Assembly: GCA_033026295.1 (NCBI GenBank)
Contig: CM065188.1
Location: 558,001 to 622,000, forward strand
Reading direction: 5' to 3'
Source of the DNA: Channa striata
Taxonomy: Eukaryota; Chordata; Actinopteri; Anabantiformes; Channidae
Length of the DNA: 64,000 bases
Positions 11,341 through 23,830 of this stretch are shown here, piece by piece (within the stretch, counting starts at the first letter, position 1; every line of letters starts with the position of its first letter). The position numbers were made by a program, and so were the translations under genes. Under the pieces are notes generated by a model, which did no database searches, was not told the origin of the DNA, and was given only the letters and a program-made list of their open reading frames with translations.

Positions 11341-13450
11341 CTACACCGGGTAGCCTATTCTTACCTAAAACAACATGTAAATTAAATAAAACGTACAATA
11401 AGCTTACCTAAACTCCCACTGGAAAAACAGAAGCCAAAAAGCTAACCCCACCCTTATGACAGATTCCCGGCATTCTGTGCTACAAACATCGTACCATGAT
11501 GCAACAAGTTAGTGTGGTGGTCTGGGGGATGGAGAGAGGAGAGTCCTGGACTGGGAAAAACTGGATTTAAAACCCCTCAGTTTGAGACTGCAACCAATCC
11601 GCTCCCGGAACGGCACCCGACAGACCTGCAAGCCAATCGACACACTTAACTGCTTGCTTTCGAACACAACAAAGATCATGAACATCCACACTCGTACACA
11701 GAGGGGGGCAAAGTACACAGGTATCAGCATATAAACACATCATCGCCTATTACGGCCGAGGTAGTAACGACACCATTTGTTAATAGAAATGCAAGCCCCT
11801 AGAGATAAGTCTTAATGACCCCTCTTCTCTACTGGTCTCTCTTCTCTGGATCCATCATTTTCCTTCGTTCAGCCATTAGTCCTGATGCATCTTAAATATC
11901 GCCCACCAAATCAGGTGCTGTTGAGAACCATCTAAAAAAAAATGTATTGTACAGGATGAGGAAGCCAGTCTAATTTGCTGTTCTTTCCTTGCCAATGTGT
12001 GTGCAATGCAAAAACAATTAGCCAAAGACACAGTAAAAACACAGTATGCATTCTGGTTGTATAGGTAGCTTAAATAACATGTGAGTATGTATATATGAAT
12101 ATACACACACACTTTGCCTACTTCTACCACTACTTTTCATGCCTCACATGACAAGTTTGTGACATCCCTCCGTCTGCCTCCCACCACAGCACCTGCTTTC
12201 CCCACTTTGGCTTCGTCCACTAAATTTAGTCCGGTAAAAAAAGTCCGGCCTGTAATTGTGACCCAGGACCCAGCTAAAATTTGCTGGGTAGTAAGTTCCG
12301 AGTGTTCTAACAGTGAAATGTAAATTTCACTTTCTGTTTTATACTGCTGTTGCTGACAACACTGACGGCTAAGGAAAGAAAGATTTCGTAGTCACACCGA
12401 ATATTTTCAGCACTTTATTTAATCAGTCTTACGTAGAGATTGTGATGGGATCATTATGCCACTCTTATTACAAAACAATGGAAGTGTGTGTCTGTTAATG
12501 GCTATAATAAAATAAACAAGTTAAAGTGAAAATAGTGATGCTGCTTCTCTCACATCAATACCTCAGTCACTATATGAGTGTATCATTGGTGTGTATGTAA
12601 CCTCAGGGAACATATAGTAAATGAATAATTGTCATGAAATGGTTTTTAATTGGGCCAAAATGCAGGAGGCACATTTTATTCAAAAGATAGCAGGCCAGAA
12701 ACACAACTGTCCCGTCACAAAAATGAAAATTATCTTGGCAGTCTCATGCAAACTACATAACAATTCCCTCTCTAAATGAACTCACAAACAGGTCTTACAT
12801 TTCGCAATAGTTTAATGAGGAGACAGTGAAGAATGAACAGCATAATGAGCAGACAAACCAGCCGCCAGTATATAGTGAGTAAAACTGCATTTTACTCATT
12901 ATATACATTTGTCTCAGAAAGGAGCTGACAACCTTGTTCTACTTAATTTGTCTGCAATGTAGACCTCCAATTTTGACATCACACCCTTAAGTGAAATATT
13001 TTCTTATTCCACCTATGGGGACCCTTGTCGTTTTTGAAAAGTTGCATATTCATCAGTTTTGGCAGTGGCCTGAGGTCACCTGTATTTTCAAATATATAAA
13101 ATCACTCATAGAAGAAAAAACAAAAATTCTAGCCAGCTCAGTGAAAACAGGAGTGTTTACAAGTCAATATTTTAATGTGTTTTGCACATTTACAGGTAAT
13201 CTTGTACTTCACATTGTGCTCTACAATTTCACCTCTTTTTATTAGGTTTCCAAACATGTAGTTAGAATAAAAGTGTTCATATAAAGGGATATCTGGTGTA
13301 TGTGACTCTTTTCTGTGGAGCTACACCCTTTTTTTGAAAAAGGATGTTTTGGTGACCTGGTTACTGTCAGACATCACAAAAATGTTGTCTTAATATGAAT
13401 ACATTCAGGAAATGGACATGTGATTATTGAATGATTCACTTTTTGTGGTG
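11341..13450. other. No gene or repeat recognised
   Basis: Mostly AT-rich, with one more GC-balanced block at about 11500-11760. Frames up to 84 codons, on both strands, have no domain and no convincing splice borders. Confidence 0.45.
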
Positions 13451-13451
13451 G

Positions 13452-13570
13452 TTAAAAAGCATCAAAAAGTGACGCTCTGCGTTACATGCTGATGTTTAGG
13501 GTGACGATTGCGTCAGTGATCGATGTTGAGTGTAGTACAATGAAAAACCCAGATGCTTTAATAGTTGACA
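13452..13570 (+). repeat. Dispersed repeat with GCATCAAAAAG...GCGTTACATGCTGA
   Basis: It matches 26150-26295 in the same orientation: 'gcatcaaaaag', 'gcgttacatgctga', 'cagtgatcgatgttgag', 'acaatgaaaaaccc'. I recall such sequence as common in percomorph fish, but class and name are not known to me. Confidence 0.5.
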
Positions 13571-14520
13571 CCTAAAGCAATAATGTAGAATATAAAGGGA
13601 AAAAAAGTCTCATTAGGATTTGGATGGGTTTGTGGATAGTATAACACCACACAGGACTTTCCACAGGAGACCTGGGTTTGATGCAAGACTATTTGCGCTT
13701 TAATGGTGATCGTAACACAATGTAGCATATGTGGTTACTAAGGTAAGAAGGCACATGTGTGTTTTGGTCAGTGCTTGCAACCTTTTTTTAATGTAATATA
13801 TCCTGTAACTTAAGTACTGGAGTGCAGTATAATAAGAAGTGCATTTAATCGTTTGACTATCTCATTCATTTTAAATACAGTGGCCAAAACATTGGACCCG
13901 TCTCTTAATATAAAATTATAACACCTAATCAAGCATTTTACACCGTTTTACTTTACGCTTTTGAACACATCTGTGATCTTTCTCTAACCCTAAGAGTTGT
14001 TGTCTCTTAACGTAAACTTACCCTCAATAAGTTTTCCATTAACCCTGGCACAGTATTTGTGTGTATATAACATCCTGTCTGTGGTGTCCAACAGTAGAAA
14101 ATGGCTGCAAAGCAATTAGACGCCTTAGGAAGCTCTATTATCTGATCTGTGGGATGTGAACGTTTAGAAACATGATAATGCAAATGTACTAAAAATGCAC
14201 ATTGTGACAGAATTGTTTGCACAGCAAGTTGTTCTTTCTTACAGTATTTTTTTTTTATTTTTGAGTGAATCAACATTGACAGTAGAAAGTAATGAAACCT
14301 GAACAAGTACAGTACAACAAAAGTTCCATAAAAAAGGAAACAATCATGTGGATAGACACTTTGAATGAGGTTGAGGTCTGTCACCACAATGGCCCCTTTA
14401 TTTAGTAATTCCATTTACAATTTCTTTAGCAGAGACACTGAATTTTTATTATTACTGTTAATGTTATTACATGTTGCATCAGATAAAGATTTTTGACTTT
14501 GGCAATTACACTGAATTAGT
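13571..14520. other. No gene recognised
   Basis: AT-rich. The 135-codon minus frame at 14007-14414 is hydrophobic and aromatic-rich with no motif, and I see no homologous copy. I regard it as chance. Confidence 0.45.
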
Positions 14521-14525
14521 CAGTT

Positions 14526-14700
14526 TAATGAGTAAATGGCCACTTATATAGTGCCTTTATCCAAAGCATGTTAAAATGCTGCTTCTCATTCACCCATTTA
14601 CACACACACCGATGCCGATGGCTGCCATGCAAGGTGCTCACCTCACCCATCGGCAACAACAGTTCTAGTTGACACACACACACACACACACACCTTCCAG
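14526..14700 (-). repeat. SINE-like repeat body with CA microsatellite
   Basis: 'gcctttatccaaagc', 'gctgcttctcattcaccca' and 'gccatgcaaggtgctcacct' follow the order seen in the better-preserved SINE at 26355-26535. A CA run lies at 14672-14693. The tRNA-like head is lost. Confidence 0.5.
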
Positions 14701-15254
14701 CCTCATCCCTGGGGTATCTTGGAATCATTTAGTCACCAATCCATTGGAAATTCACCTTTATCTCTTCTTTAGATCTGGAGGAATCCCTGAGAGGTCTCTA
14801 ACCACATTCATCCAGTTGCCTGTCTGTCAACTTTATTTCCATTAAACCTTTTATACACTGAACAATTTGCGTCTGGCCATCTCTTGGTTGTCCTTATTGA
14901 CTAAACCTCACACATAATCGAAAAACCAGAATAGAACCAGACAGAATATTTCCCTCATACCATGGCATTGTGTTTGGATATGAAACTACAATGTCTTATC
15001 TGTCTGTATGGCCACACACACAAGATTTAACACTTCTGTTGTGGGTCTGCACTACTGATATATACCAAAATTTCACAAAACCAGTGTATTATCTTCTTCT
15101 GTACTATTGATTAACTGGATTAATTTCCCCTTTTAGCCAGTGCAGAAAAAATCTTTTTGGAGACTTTAAGCTGAATATCTCAATTCTGGACATTGAGTTG
15201 TGTGCCCTCTGCTGGTTATTTGGCCACAGTGCAGAAGAGAAAAAAAATCTCATG
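14701..15254. other. No gene or repeat recognised
   Basis: AT-rich DNA, no supported feature. Confidence 0.5.
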
Positions 15255-15937
15255 GTGCCTTATGGTGGGAGAATGGGAGGCAGAGTTATCAAGCTCCTCT
15301 CCTGTGGAACCAGCTTCCAGTCCAGATTTGGGAAGCAGACACCCTCTCTACTTTTAAGACTAGGCTCAAAACCTTCCTTTTTGATAAAGCTTATAGTTGG
15401 TTATAGTCATGCTGCTATAGGCTTAGACTGCTGGGGGACTCTGCGCTGAGCCACTTTCCTCTTCTCTTCATTCTCTCATCTCACTCCACATCTATAATGT
15501 CACCACTGTATGACATTAACTCTGTATCTTCTTTGTCCCATAGTCGTCTTTTTCCTTTTCTGTCTCCCTCTCTCTCTCCCTGTCTTCAGGTGTCCCCGGA
15601 TTTGGCGCTGTGTGTCCTCCAGTGTGCAGCTACTGGTCCTACTAACCTGCTCAATATTTTGTTGTTGCTTTTGTTGCTCTGTTCTTTTCTCTCTTCACTT
15701 TCCACTCACCCCAACCGGTCAAGGCAGATGGCCGCCCATCTGAGCCTGGTTCTGCTGGAGGTTTCTTCCGTTAAAGGGATTTTTTTCCTCTCCACAGTTG
15801 CCCAGGGCTTGCCCAAAGGGGATTTCTTGGGTTTTCTTTAAATGTTTGTATAGTCTTGACTTTATTATGTAAAGTGCCTTGAGATGACCTTGTTGTAAAT
15901 TGGCGCTATATAAATAAAGTTGAATTGAATTGAATTG
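15255..15937 (+). mobile_element. 5'-truncated LINE with complete 3' end, Rex1-like
   Basis: The element keeps the last about 50 codons of a LINE ORF2 and its whole 3' untranslated region. The frame at 15200-15406 ends in LSTFKTRLKTFLFDKAYS, the typical C-terminal block of CR1/L2-group reverse transcriptases. The 3' region has 'gtccccggatttgg', 'caaccggtcaaggcagatgg', 'ctgctggaggtttcttcc' and the tail 'tataaataaagttgaattg' with TTGAA repeats. This is the reference copy for the tails at 1, 5976, 21545, 32475, 36800 and 38953. The 5' end lies in DNA with no further LINE homology, so it is a normal 5'-truncated insertion. The exact clade (Rex1 or L2) needs a database comparison. Confidence 0.8.
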
Positions 15938-15939
15938 GG

Positions 15940-16105
15940 AATGTTTTGCCCAGCAACAGATGGGTATAAAACATTTGTGTGATGTATCAGTCTTTAACTT
16001 CTCTCTTGCAAGATAATAAAACCCTTATAAGAAATCCTGGATGTTCAAGCTTCTTTTTTGATTTAAACTGGAGGTGTCTGTGTTTGGGACCAGAATTTGC
16101 CAAGT
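15940..16105 (+). repeat. Dispersed repeat F, copy 1
   Basis: It matches 35208-35365: 'gatgggtataaaacatttg', 'tgatg.atcagtcttta', 'gaaatcctggatgttcaagc' and 'ggtgtctgtgtttggga'. It begins right after the TTGAA tail of the preceding LINE. TATAAAA is present in both copies. Class unknown; an LTR piece is possible. Confidence 0.55.
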
Positions 16106-16858
16106 TTCCCGTGGCACTTTGGTATTTTAGCATCAAATTGGTATTTATCTTTGTCCACTGACTCTTTATTAGAAGGCTGCCAATCACTCTCTGATTTAAA
16201 ATTTCGTTAGGCACAAATAATAATAATAATAATCTCAATCTCTCTGTCTGTCCTTTTTACAATTTTCCCATGTTTCCCCTATTCATAGAGTTGAGGTTCC
16301 TAATTGTGAAGCTAATATTAGGTTAGGAGGCAATTTTCACTCCTAGCTTGCCAAAATAAAACTTCACTATATATGTTTTTAAATTGATAGATACCCAAAT
16401 TATACTATTTGATGGTTAATTTTAGTTGCTATTTCATACTATTTACTATTATATTACTATTTATTACTAGATACTATTTATTCTATTTATTATTATTAAT
16501 GTAATGGTACATTGCCACTATAATATTAGAGGACACTCCAACTAGTGCTTTTTGTATCATCTGCTAATCTATTGATAATTTATTCTGCTGTACAATACTG
16601 TTTATTGTTGTACTATATCTTACTCATATATTCTATATTGTTTACACTCTTACAGTTTCTTTTTATGTGTTTTTTGCATAAAACGTATATTGATATACTG
16701 ACTGTATAATATTGATGACTGACTGTTGTATATGTTGATATTGTTCTCAGTGACGGTATATTTATCTAACAAAATCCCAGCTAATGTACATTCAATTACA
16801 TCCACAAAAGAAAGTATTAACAAGGGAAAAAAGGTCCATGCCTGATAAAGGAGATCCA
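16106..16858. other. AT-rich DNA, no gene recognised
   Basis: Very AT-rich, with an ATA-type run at about 16217-16232 and repeated 'tactattt' around 16430-16490. Nothing codes. Confidence 0.5.
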
Positions 16859-16859
16859 G

Positions 16860-17660
16860 TCTCAGGATTCTGGACTTTCTGTTGGTCTAGCTTTGTTTAT
16901 TTCCTGTCTTTTATTTTGTAGTATTGCTTTTTCTTTCCTTTTCTTTTGGTTGATTTACTTTTCTCGTTTGTATTTATTGGTGTCACCTGTCTTCCCATTT
17001 CTTTAAACCCTGTTCTCCCTTCACTGTTTGTTGGTTCATCTCTCACACCGGTACACTTTTCTTATCCACTGTTTGTGTGTTCATTTGTGCCTGTTTGCTG
17101 CGCTTGGTCTGAGGTTTGGTTCCTTTGTTTTTATCTGTTTATTGTTAACACCTTTAATTTGTTAGTCTGATCACCTTTTGTTTTAGTTGGTTCAGTCCTT
17201 TTCTTTGTTCTTTTCTGCATCTTTTGTTAGTCTGTTTGTTGTTATAAGGGTTTTTGTTGGGTCACATGTTTTCTCTTGTTTCAGTTGAACTTTGTGTTGA
17301 GTTAATTTGCTTGTTCTTTATTATTTTCTTGATTAGAGATTACTCTGGCTTTTGGTTTTTGTTCCCTTTATTTCGGTTTGACCACTTGTTGTTCTCCCTG
17401 GTTGGTTAGTTCCTTAAGTTTGCATGTACGGTCCTGTTTAGTTTTTCTCCCTCAGTTAGATGTTAAGTTCTTACTTATTCTATTCCCTTAGTTTTTATTT
17501 TGTGATTTTTTTTTTTATTTGTTCCCATAGCTTGTCTAGTTTCTTTAAGATTTGTTGTCCTCCCTTTTTGGAGAGAGTTTTAGTTTTCGTAATTAAAATA
17601 TAATAATAAATTATTGTTTTACACAGCCCACTGTCACTGTTACCTCCAATTCTGACATCC
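16860..17660 (+). repeat. T-rich LTR-like stretch
   Basis: A long T-rich stretch with repeated 'gttagt', 'ttgttttagttggt' and 'tctttgttctttt' motifs, ending with AATAAA at about 17606. The style resembles fish LTRs, but no TG...CA ends or target duplication could be set. Low confidence. Confidence 0.3.
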
Positions 17661-18024
17661 AGAAAACCAGATCTCCCATGTTTACTTGAGAGAGAGAACA
17701 GGGTGAACGCGCTTTGTCTCGCTGGACCTCCAGCAAATTGAATGGCGATTGTTCTCACTAGGCACAGGAAACGCAGGTAAGTACAAATAATGTGATGGAA
17801 GAGAAGATAAATGTTGTAATTCTGACTGTTACATGTGGGTGAGTGATTAATGGACATCAGCGGATGACCTGTAAGTTGGAGCAAGAATGGGGCACCAATG
17901 CAAAAGACTAGAATGACTTACAGGATGGGGAGTCAGGAGGGTACAGGATGTTGGGCTGGCAGGTGGGAGAGAGATTGGCTTGTTGAGCAAACAGAGAAAG
18001 TACACTAGGTGGAAAGTTTGTGAT

Positions 18025-18300
18025 GCGGCATAAGTTCAAGACTACTACTGAGACTGCAGCTCTAGTAGGGGAGTATGTCCTGATAGACAGGGCTGACTTT
18101 GAACATTGTGGTCACAATGGTGCTGGGAAGGTCATGCGGTTGTCCAGTTAGAAAGACAACTGTATCTCCATGCTGCATATCATTTATGAGTCTGTGGTGC
18201 CCAGTGTTGTCTTCTATGTTGTGATGTGCTGGGGCGGCACTGTGAAGGTGGCAGAAACTGAACAAATTATTCAGCCTCTGTTCTGGGGGTTAAGCCAGAC
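18025..18300 (+). pseudogene. LINE reverse-transcriptase C-terminal fragment
   Basis: Plus-strand conceptual reading contains IIYESVVPSVVFYVVMCWGG, followed by a KVAETEQI-like segment. This matches the 'YESVVxSxxFYxVVCWG' block found near the C-terminus of several fish LINE ORF2 proteins. The frame is interrupted by stop codons (for instance after 'LSS' near 18150). Neither 5' nor 3' element ends are recognisable. It is a decayed fragment and not a host gene. Confidence 0.5.
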
Positions 18301-19235
18301 CCTTTACATGTAGTAGATGAGAAGAGGATGTTAACTAAACTCTTGATTCCAAACAATCAGATACACCTACAAGTCACCTTTTGAAATAAATTCAGATGTT
18401 ATTTTCTCAACTGTGACTGTATCAAAGCCACAGTAACCTACCCTAGTAAAGAAGCAGCGTAGCTTTGACCTGTGCATTAAAAAAATCTCACCGCAGCAAC
18501 TAAGGCAACCAAAGCCGTTTAGGACCTTGTAGGTTTCTGCCCCAGTTTCTTTGGATTTTTTGTTTTTTTTTTAACTATGCTGGCACCTCTGACACAGTTG
18601 TTGACACACTTTGTCACTAAGCCGCTAACACAACTGTTAAAACTTTGCAGAAAGCAGAAACTCTTTGGAGGACACCTTGACATGGTGCTCCATGGACATT
18701 TAGGTCCAAAGCAGCAGCCAGTTTGGGTGGGTTCTCCCACTTCTACATATTTTTTCTGTCATCTCTAACACATCTAATCAGTAATGTTTTTCTAAATGGC
18801 TACTTTCTGGCATATTTATTCTTTAAAAAAATATATTTTTTGTTCTATATAGAGGAAATAAAGTCTACACCATATAGAGAGTGCACATACCCTCTCATAT
18901 TTAAGAATGTGGCTGTGTTCAGGATTAACCAATTACATTAAAACCCATGTTTAATATGAGTCAGTATACTCTTAGCATTAATTAGAATTAGATATATAGT
19001 ATAATGAGAACCAACAACAAAAATGAAGCTGGTCCAGCAGGCTGTCAAGGGCCTTCAGCAATAGCAAGTACTATTTCACTTTTCAGCATAAAAATCACCC
19101 TGATTTTTACATCTCAAAACTGACAACAGTTGTGTGTAGACTATTTTTATGCATTATATTTCCAGTTCTTAAAGATAATTAACATGATTTTAACCGTCCT
19201 ACAGCTAGAAAAAGAAACATATGTACAGGCACAAG
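18301..19235. other. No gene or repeat recognised
   Basis: AT-rich DNA. Overlapping opposite-strand frames at 18519-18768 are mutual shadows. Confidence 0.45.
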
Positions 19236-19310
19236 AACCTTACATTTAGTAGTTTGGCAAACACTTTTATCCAAAGCAACTTGGAGTAAGTTACCTCGAG
19301 GTTATACATT
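19236..19310 (-). mobile_element. L2-like LINE 3' tail fragment
   Basis: 'acatttagtagtttggcaaac' followed by 'cttttatccaaagcaactt' is the reverse complement of the L2-type 3' end seen complete at 39458-39530. It is about 75 bases long. Confidence 0.6.
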
Positions 19311-21540
19311 CAGAAATGCTGCTTGAAGGATGTTTGCTTAGCTTTATTTCTACACTGCCTGTGTCGTAACATCCCGTTGTGACAGTAATGGCCTACAGCG
19401 GTATTTGCACTTTAAGACATTTCAAGAATAAAACATGAAACTCTGATGAAGTGAAAGGAAAACTTGAATATAAAGTACAGTCTCACAGGATTTTGCCTCA
19501 GGAATCGGTCTACCACTGGGAGACATATAGATGTAGGTGTGTGTGTGTGAAAATGTGTGCGGTTATTTCATGGCATTCTTTTGTCATTTGACCCTGATTC
19601 AGTTGAAGAAGTGGATGGTCACACCTAATTGCACTGCACTCTGGCCCTTGTGTGTTGGTGCCTTCAGTAGTAGAAATGCTTTATATAGTATAAAGCAGCT
19701 GTCACTCAATCCTAGCTTTAGGACCAACGAAAAAACATCAATAACAAAACAAATAAGCAGAGGTGGGGCCTTGAGTCTGATGTGAGTCATGAACTAATGA
19801 CTTTAAACTCCGTAAAATTCAACTTTACCATCAGTGATTGAAGACTTTGCTTGGACTTTAGCCCGTTGACTTGAAATGATTGAGACATCTGAATGCTGTT
19901 CAATCCTAATGTCAGACCAGATCATTTTTCTCTTATTTTTCCTTTAAAGAGACAACACCCAACTGAAAATCTTACAATCTGAAAATATAAACAAGTAAAT
20001 GTCTTTCAATTTTACCACTAAATCCCTCAGCACACCATGTGGCTTCCTGGCCTGACCCACTAGGAAAATACTAGGATGCAGCATTTCAAGAGCATCTTGA
20101 TGCAGCTGGAAACACACAGGAAATGAATTGTAAGTTACACTGATGTTACTGTGGACATATCAATTAGTAAATACTCTTAGTAAATACATTTTAATGAGAC
20201 CAACTTTAATAGGGTGCTGAAACACAATAAATATATGACTTTGAAAGCGTGGACACAAAGAGGCCGTAAAATGGGATTTAGGGAGAAGAATCAACAGTCA
20301 AGTAGCGGCCACAACACAGCCTTTTTTTCTCTGCTTGCTTTGGACCTAGACCATCAATTTCAAAGGTACTTGCACCTTTCCATCTTATGCTGCTAATTTA
20401 TTTCTATGAGAGAACTTGGATCTATTTGGACTATTCTTACTTACAGAACTGCTCGAGCTCAGCCATATTCTTAATCTAATGTGAATCAGGACATTCTATT
20501 GTAGACTTACCTCTGTGATTAAGGCAATCGTCCCTCTGCATCACCCAGATTCTTCCAAGCTTCATGTTGCGAACAACCACCCTGACATTATCCTGTGGGG
20601 TATCTTGATAAATTTGGTAATGTCACAATGACAAGTGGTACAGGTCTAGACACGGAAACATCCCCAAACCATGATTCAAGTTACCAGCGCAGAGATTCAC
20701 ACCTCATGCATGGCCATCTCCATGGTTGCCTACCCTCCCCCCCCAACCAGCATCTTTGTAGAGAAGTTTGTTTTTTTTGCGGAATTTGCAATGACAGTAG
20801 ATTTGTGAGTGAGACAGAACAGAAACAAACCACAAACACTGAAACACTCCTAGCTCATGATGCACACAAGACAGCAGCAACTTTTATTGTGCGGATAAAC
20901 ACAGTAACTCCCACCCTTAAATAAAGAATGACTGACATGATCACACCACTCTGCAGTGTCCTACAACTTATCACTGCTCCACCTGGCAGATAAATACAAT
21001 ATTGTAACAGGCTTTTACAGTGGAAGTTCTGACGCATTAACAAGATGAGGGGCAGGCCTGGGTAGGTCTGTATTTGGTCAAGGTCCCATCATGGAGTGGC
21101 TAAGATTTATAGACTGCTGCTTTTATGCTTAATAAGGGTTTATTTTAGGAATTTAATATAAAACAAGTCAGGTATATTTCTTACACTAAATAAAAATAAA
21201 CTCCCACACATGTTGGAATGCCAGTAACTTAGCAGATATAAGAAACAACATGGACGTGATAAAAGTGATTAAATCAAAATGCAAAACACTTCCAGGAACT
21301 AATTGTTGTGTACCTTAAATCTGGTCTATGCCTCTTGATACACGTGAACGGATTTGTTCATGTTCCTTTTATACTGTCGCGGCAGATGTACATGTCCACA
21401 AGAGGGGGGTATTGCGTTTTACAAACTGCAATTAGCTGAAAATGAAGAAACAATCCGCAAACAGAAAGTAAATCAGCATGGTTTGCATTTCACGACATTC
21501 AGCGACTGTTAAGGCAAACGTGGAATTTCAAGGATTTTTT
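19311..21540. other. No gene recognised
   Basis: The longest plus frame (20595-20924, 109 codons) has no domain, no strong start context and no splice borders. A short TG run is at about 19538-19548. Nothing else supported. Confidence 0.45.
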
Positions 21541-21544
21541 GTTT

Positions 21545-21785
21545 GTTTTCTCTCTCCACTTTCCACTCACCCCAACCGGTCAAGGCAGATGTCCGTCCAC
21601 CCTGAGCCTGGTTCTGCTGGAGGTTTCTTCCATTAAAGGGAGTTTTTCCTCTCCACTGTTGCCTATAGCTGTTCAAGGGGGATTTGTTGGGTTTTCTCTA
21701 AATGTTTGTATAGTCTTGACTTTATTATGTAAAATGCGTTGAGATGATGTCGTTGTAACTAAGCTATATAAATAAAATTGAAAAT
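21545..21785 (+). mobile_element. LINE 3' tail, Rex1-like
   Basis: A 5'-truncated copy that keeps only the 3' untranslated region: 'ccactcaccccaaccggtca', 'ggttctgctggaggtttcttcc', and the tail 'tatataaataaaattgaaaa'. No coding sequence. Confidence 0.75.
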
Positions 21786-22319
21786 ATGAAAAAAAGGATA
21801 AAATAATACTTAATTATACTTGTCCAAGACCTCTGCCGGAAGCTGATGATTGATGAGTGATGTATTTCATATAGACAGAGGACTACAAGGTCCTGTACTT
21901 TGTTGTTGTTCAATAAATCTTTGAATATCTTCAGAGATAACAGGAGTGGTCATTTCAAAGACCAAACGATACATTTTGAAACTGTTTAATTATAATTAAT
22001 CAATTATTTATGTCATGTCTTTATTTATATCAAACCCAGACTTTTATTATTTTCCTTTATGGAAACAAAGAGTCATGAGTGGAAATTAAGGTCTCAAGAC
22101 ACATTTGAAACTAAAGGAAAACACTAAAGAGTTAATAAGCAGCAGTACAACAACATATATAAATATTATTAGTATGATTGTGTATAAAATCATTGTGAAC
22201 AAATAGAAAAGCATGAACTGGTACGTTTCTTGTTCTACTTTTCCGTTCTTCTTCTTTCTGCTTCTGTTCCCGTTTTGATCCAGACTCATTATCTGATTAG
22301 ATAAACCTGATTAGGTTGA
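21786..22319. other. AT-rich DNA, no gene recognised
   Basis: No supported feature; AT-rich up to the CpG-containing block that follows. Confidence 0.45.
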
Positions 22320-22520
22320 GTGTCGCACATCGCCGCACAACGCGTTGTTAATATCTGGGAGGTGTGGACATCGGGGCTTCTGCGATCCTCTGTGACCATC
22401 TGCGTTGTACAGTTACCTATAATCCCCTAGTAGGCGTAGGTCCGTGTCGCCGTTTAGGTGTATCGATGGAGAAGTCCTAACCGTTTAATCAGAAGGCAGG
22501 AGCAGCGGGAGCAGCATCTC
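22320..22520 (+). promoter_or_regulatory. CpG-richer block, possible promoter
   Basis: This 200-base block stands out from AT-rich flanks by repeated CpG (tcgcacatcgccgcacaacgcg, ccgtgtcgccg, tatcgatgg). It directly precedes a 47-codon frame at 22525. No TATA box or splice site ties it to a known gene. It could also be a fragment of an unrecognised repeat. Confidence 0.25.
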
Positions 22521-22524
22521 AGTC

Positions 22525-22668
22525 ATGATGGTATTTACTGTTGTGCTGAATGACATCTGTAGCCAGCACATACAGGAAGTGATAAAGAAGAGCAAGTTCA
22601 TACAAAAGCTGTTACCAGCATCGTTTCAGTGGAGTCACACTGTCGTTTTGGATGTACTAAACTGTTGA
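22525..22668 (+). CDS. Possible 47-residue open frame, unidentified
   Basis: It opens with a double ATG (22525 and 22528) after CpG-richer sequence and ends at TGA 22666-22668. The predicted peptide contains LNDICSQHIQEVIKKSKFIQ, a balanced composition with a basic amphipathic stretch, unlike the Leu/Ser/Phe-rich chance frames around it. No signal peptide, membrane segment or known domain is visible. It may be a small protein, a first coding exon fragment, a processed pseudogene or chance. I do not recognise it. Confidence 0.2.
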   Translation: MMVFTVVLNDICSQHIQEVIKKSKFIQKLLPASFQWSHTVVLDVLNC

Positions 22669-23083
22669 CACATAAACTGAGTGAGCAGCTTCACTCGCCT
22701 TGTGATGCTCCTACTGGTCTGCTAACGTTACCTCTTTATCTGCTACAGATACATACATACACAACTGGATAACATGCACTAAGCAAAAGACCCACATAAC
22801 TCTACTAAGTCTTTTGTAGTATAGTGATATTGTTGTGAAATCCTCTGCATGCCATTTTCAGGTCCTAACCTGGACCTAAGTCAACTGGTCTAAAAGATCC
22901 TGACTTTTACAGAAAAAAAAAATGGAATTGTATTAGATTTATTTAACTTTTATTTCACTATTATCAGCTGGAAAGTTATTTAAATACACTGTCAAGTGAA
23001 TATGTTCACATAATGAGATTATTCTGTATAATTATTTCACCCACAGCCAAACATACATCACACAGCTGAACATATACACTTCC

Positions 23084-23088
<5 letters not shown>
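22669..23088. other. No gene or repeat recognised
   Basis: AT-rich; nothing supported. Confidence 0.5.

Positions 23089-23117
<29 letters not shown>
23089..23117. repeat. TG microsatellite
   Basis: About 14 uninterrupted TG units. The four overlapping frames reading HTHTHT or CVCVCV here are artefacts of this run. Confidence 0.95.
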
Positions 23118-23118
<1 letters not shown>

Positions 23119-23739
23119 GGTGTGATTGCGATTGCTTCCTGACAGAAGCTTTGCGACAGAGAAAACAAACCACCTCCTCGGCTGTCGCCTTTCCCACAGT
23201 TCCTCTCTTCTTTCCAAAGCTTCCTGTGCAGCAGACTGACAGCAGTCTGTTGCCTTGTTCTGGGCCTGCCACCCACCAGCACAAGCTCCATTGATCACAC
23301 CAACTCATTAGCTGAGACTTTGTGGCTGGAATTTCAATTAAAGCAGGACATATTGCTGCAGGAAGAAAAAAAAGCATGTGCAAAAAAAAAAACAAATAAA
23401 CTGCAGGTTCCTTCGATCTGGTCAGTGTGTCAGACGTTGTTACATTAGCTTGGGTGGTAGAATTGGTCCATTGCAGAGATTTCTAATGATGCTGACATGA
23501 CCTAACATGGCATTTATGAAATATGTAAATTTGTAAAGACAGTTAAGAACATCATTTCCCATGACACTTGAGGTGAGCCCAAGTGAGAGTCACAGCGAGT
23601 TCACGCAGTTCTGGAATAATAGCAGAGATTTAGAACTACAACACTGAAACAAATACTGCAGAGAACACTGGGGAGTTTTAGGGATGTGGACAAAATCATG
23701 TTACATTAACATAATAGAGATGTAACTATGGATGTGGCG

Positions 23740-23830
23740 GGAGGAGTTACTGCACGAAAATGAACGAATCGCTCACTGAGAGGACGCATTACTCCCAAGT
23801 CATATAAAAGTTCAGTTCATATTAAATGAA
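23740..23830 (-). mobile_element. Non-autonomous DNA element fragment
   Basis: Reverse complement of the left end of the element at 1477: 'gaaaatgaacgaatcgctca', 'ctgagaggac', 'attactcccaagtcatat'. It is followed by 'gaatcgttcacaaacgac', again the ATTCGTTC-type motif. The rest of the element is not evident. Confidence 0.5.

Noticed and set aside
14007..14414. 135-codon minus frame that looks hydrophobic
   Set aside because: No regular membrane segments, no family motif and no exon borders; AT-rich composition explains it.
23032..23395. Overlapping frames with HTHTHTHT stretches
   Set aside because: They are produced by the TG/CA microsatellite at 23089-23117.
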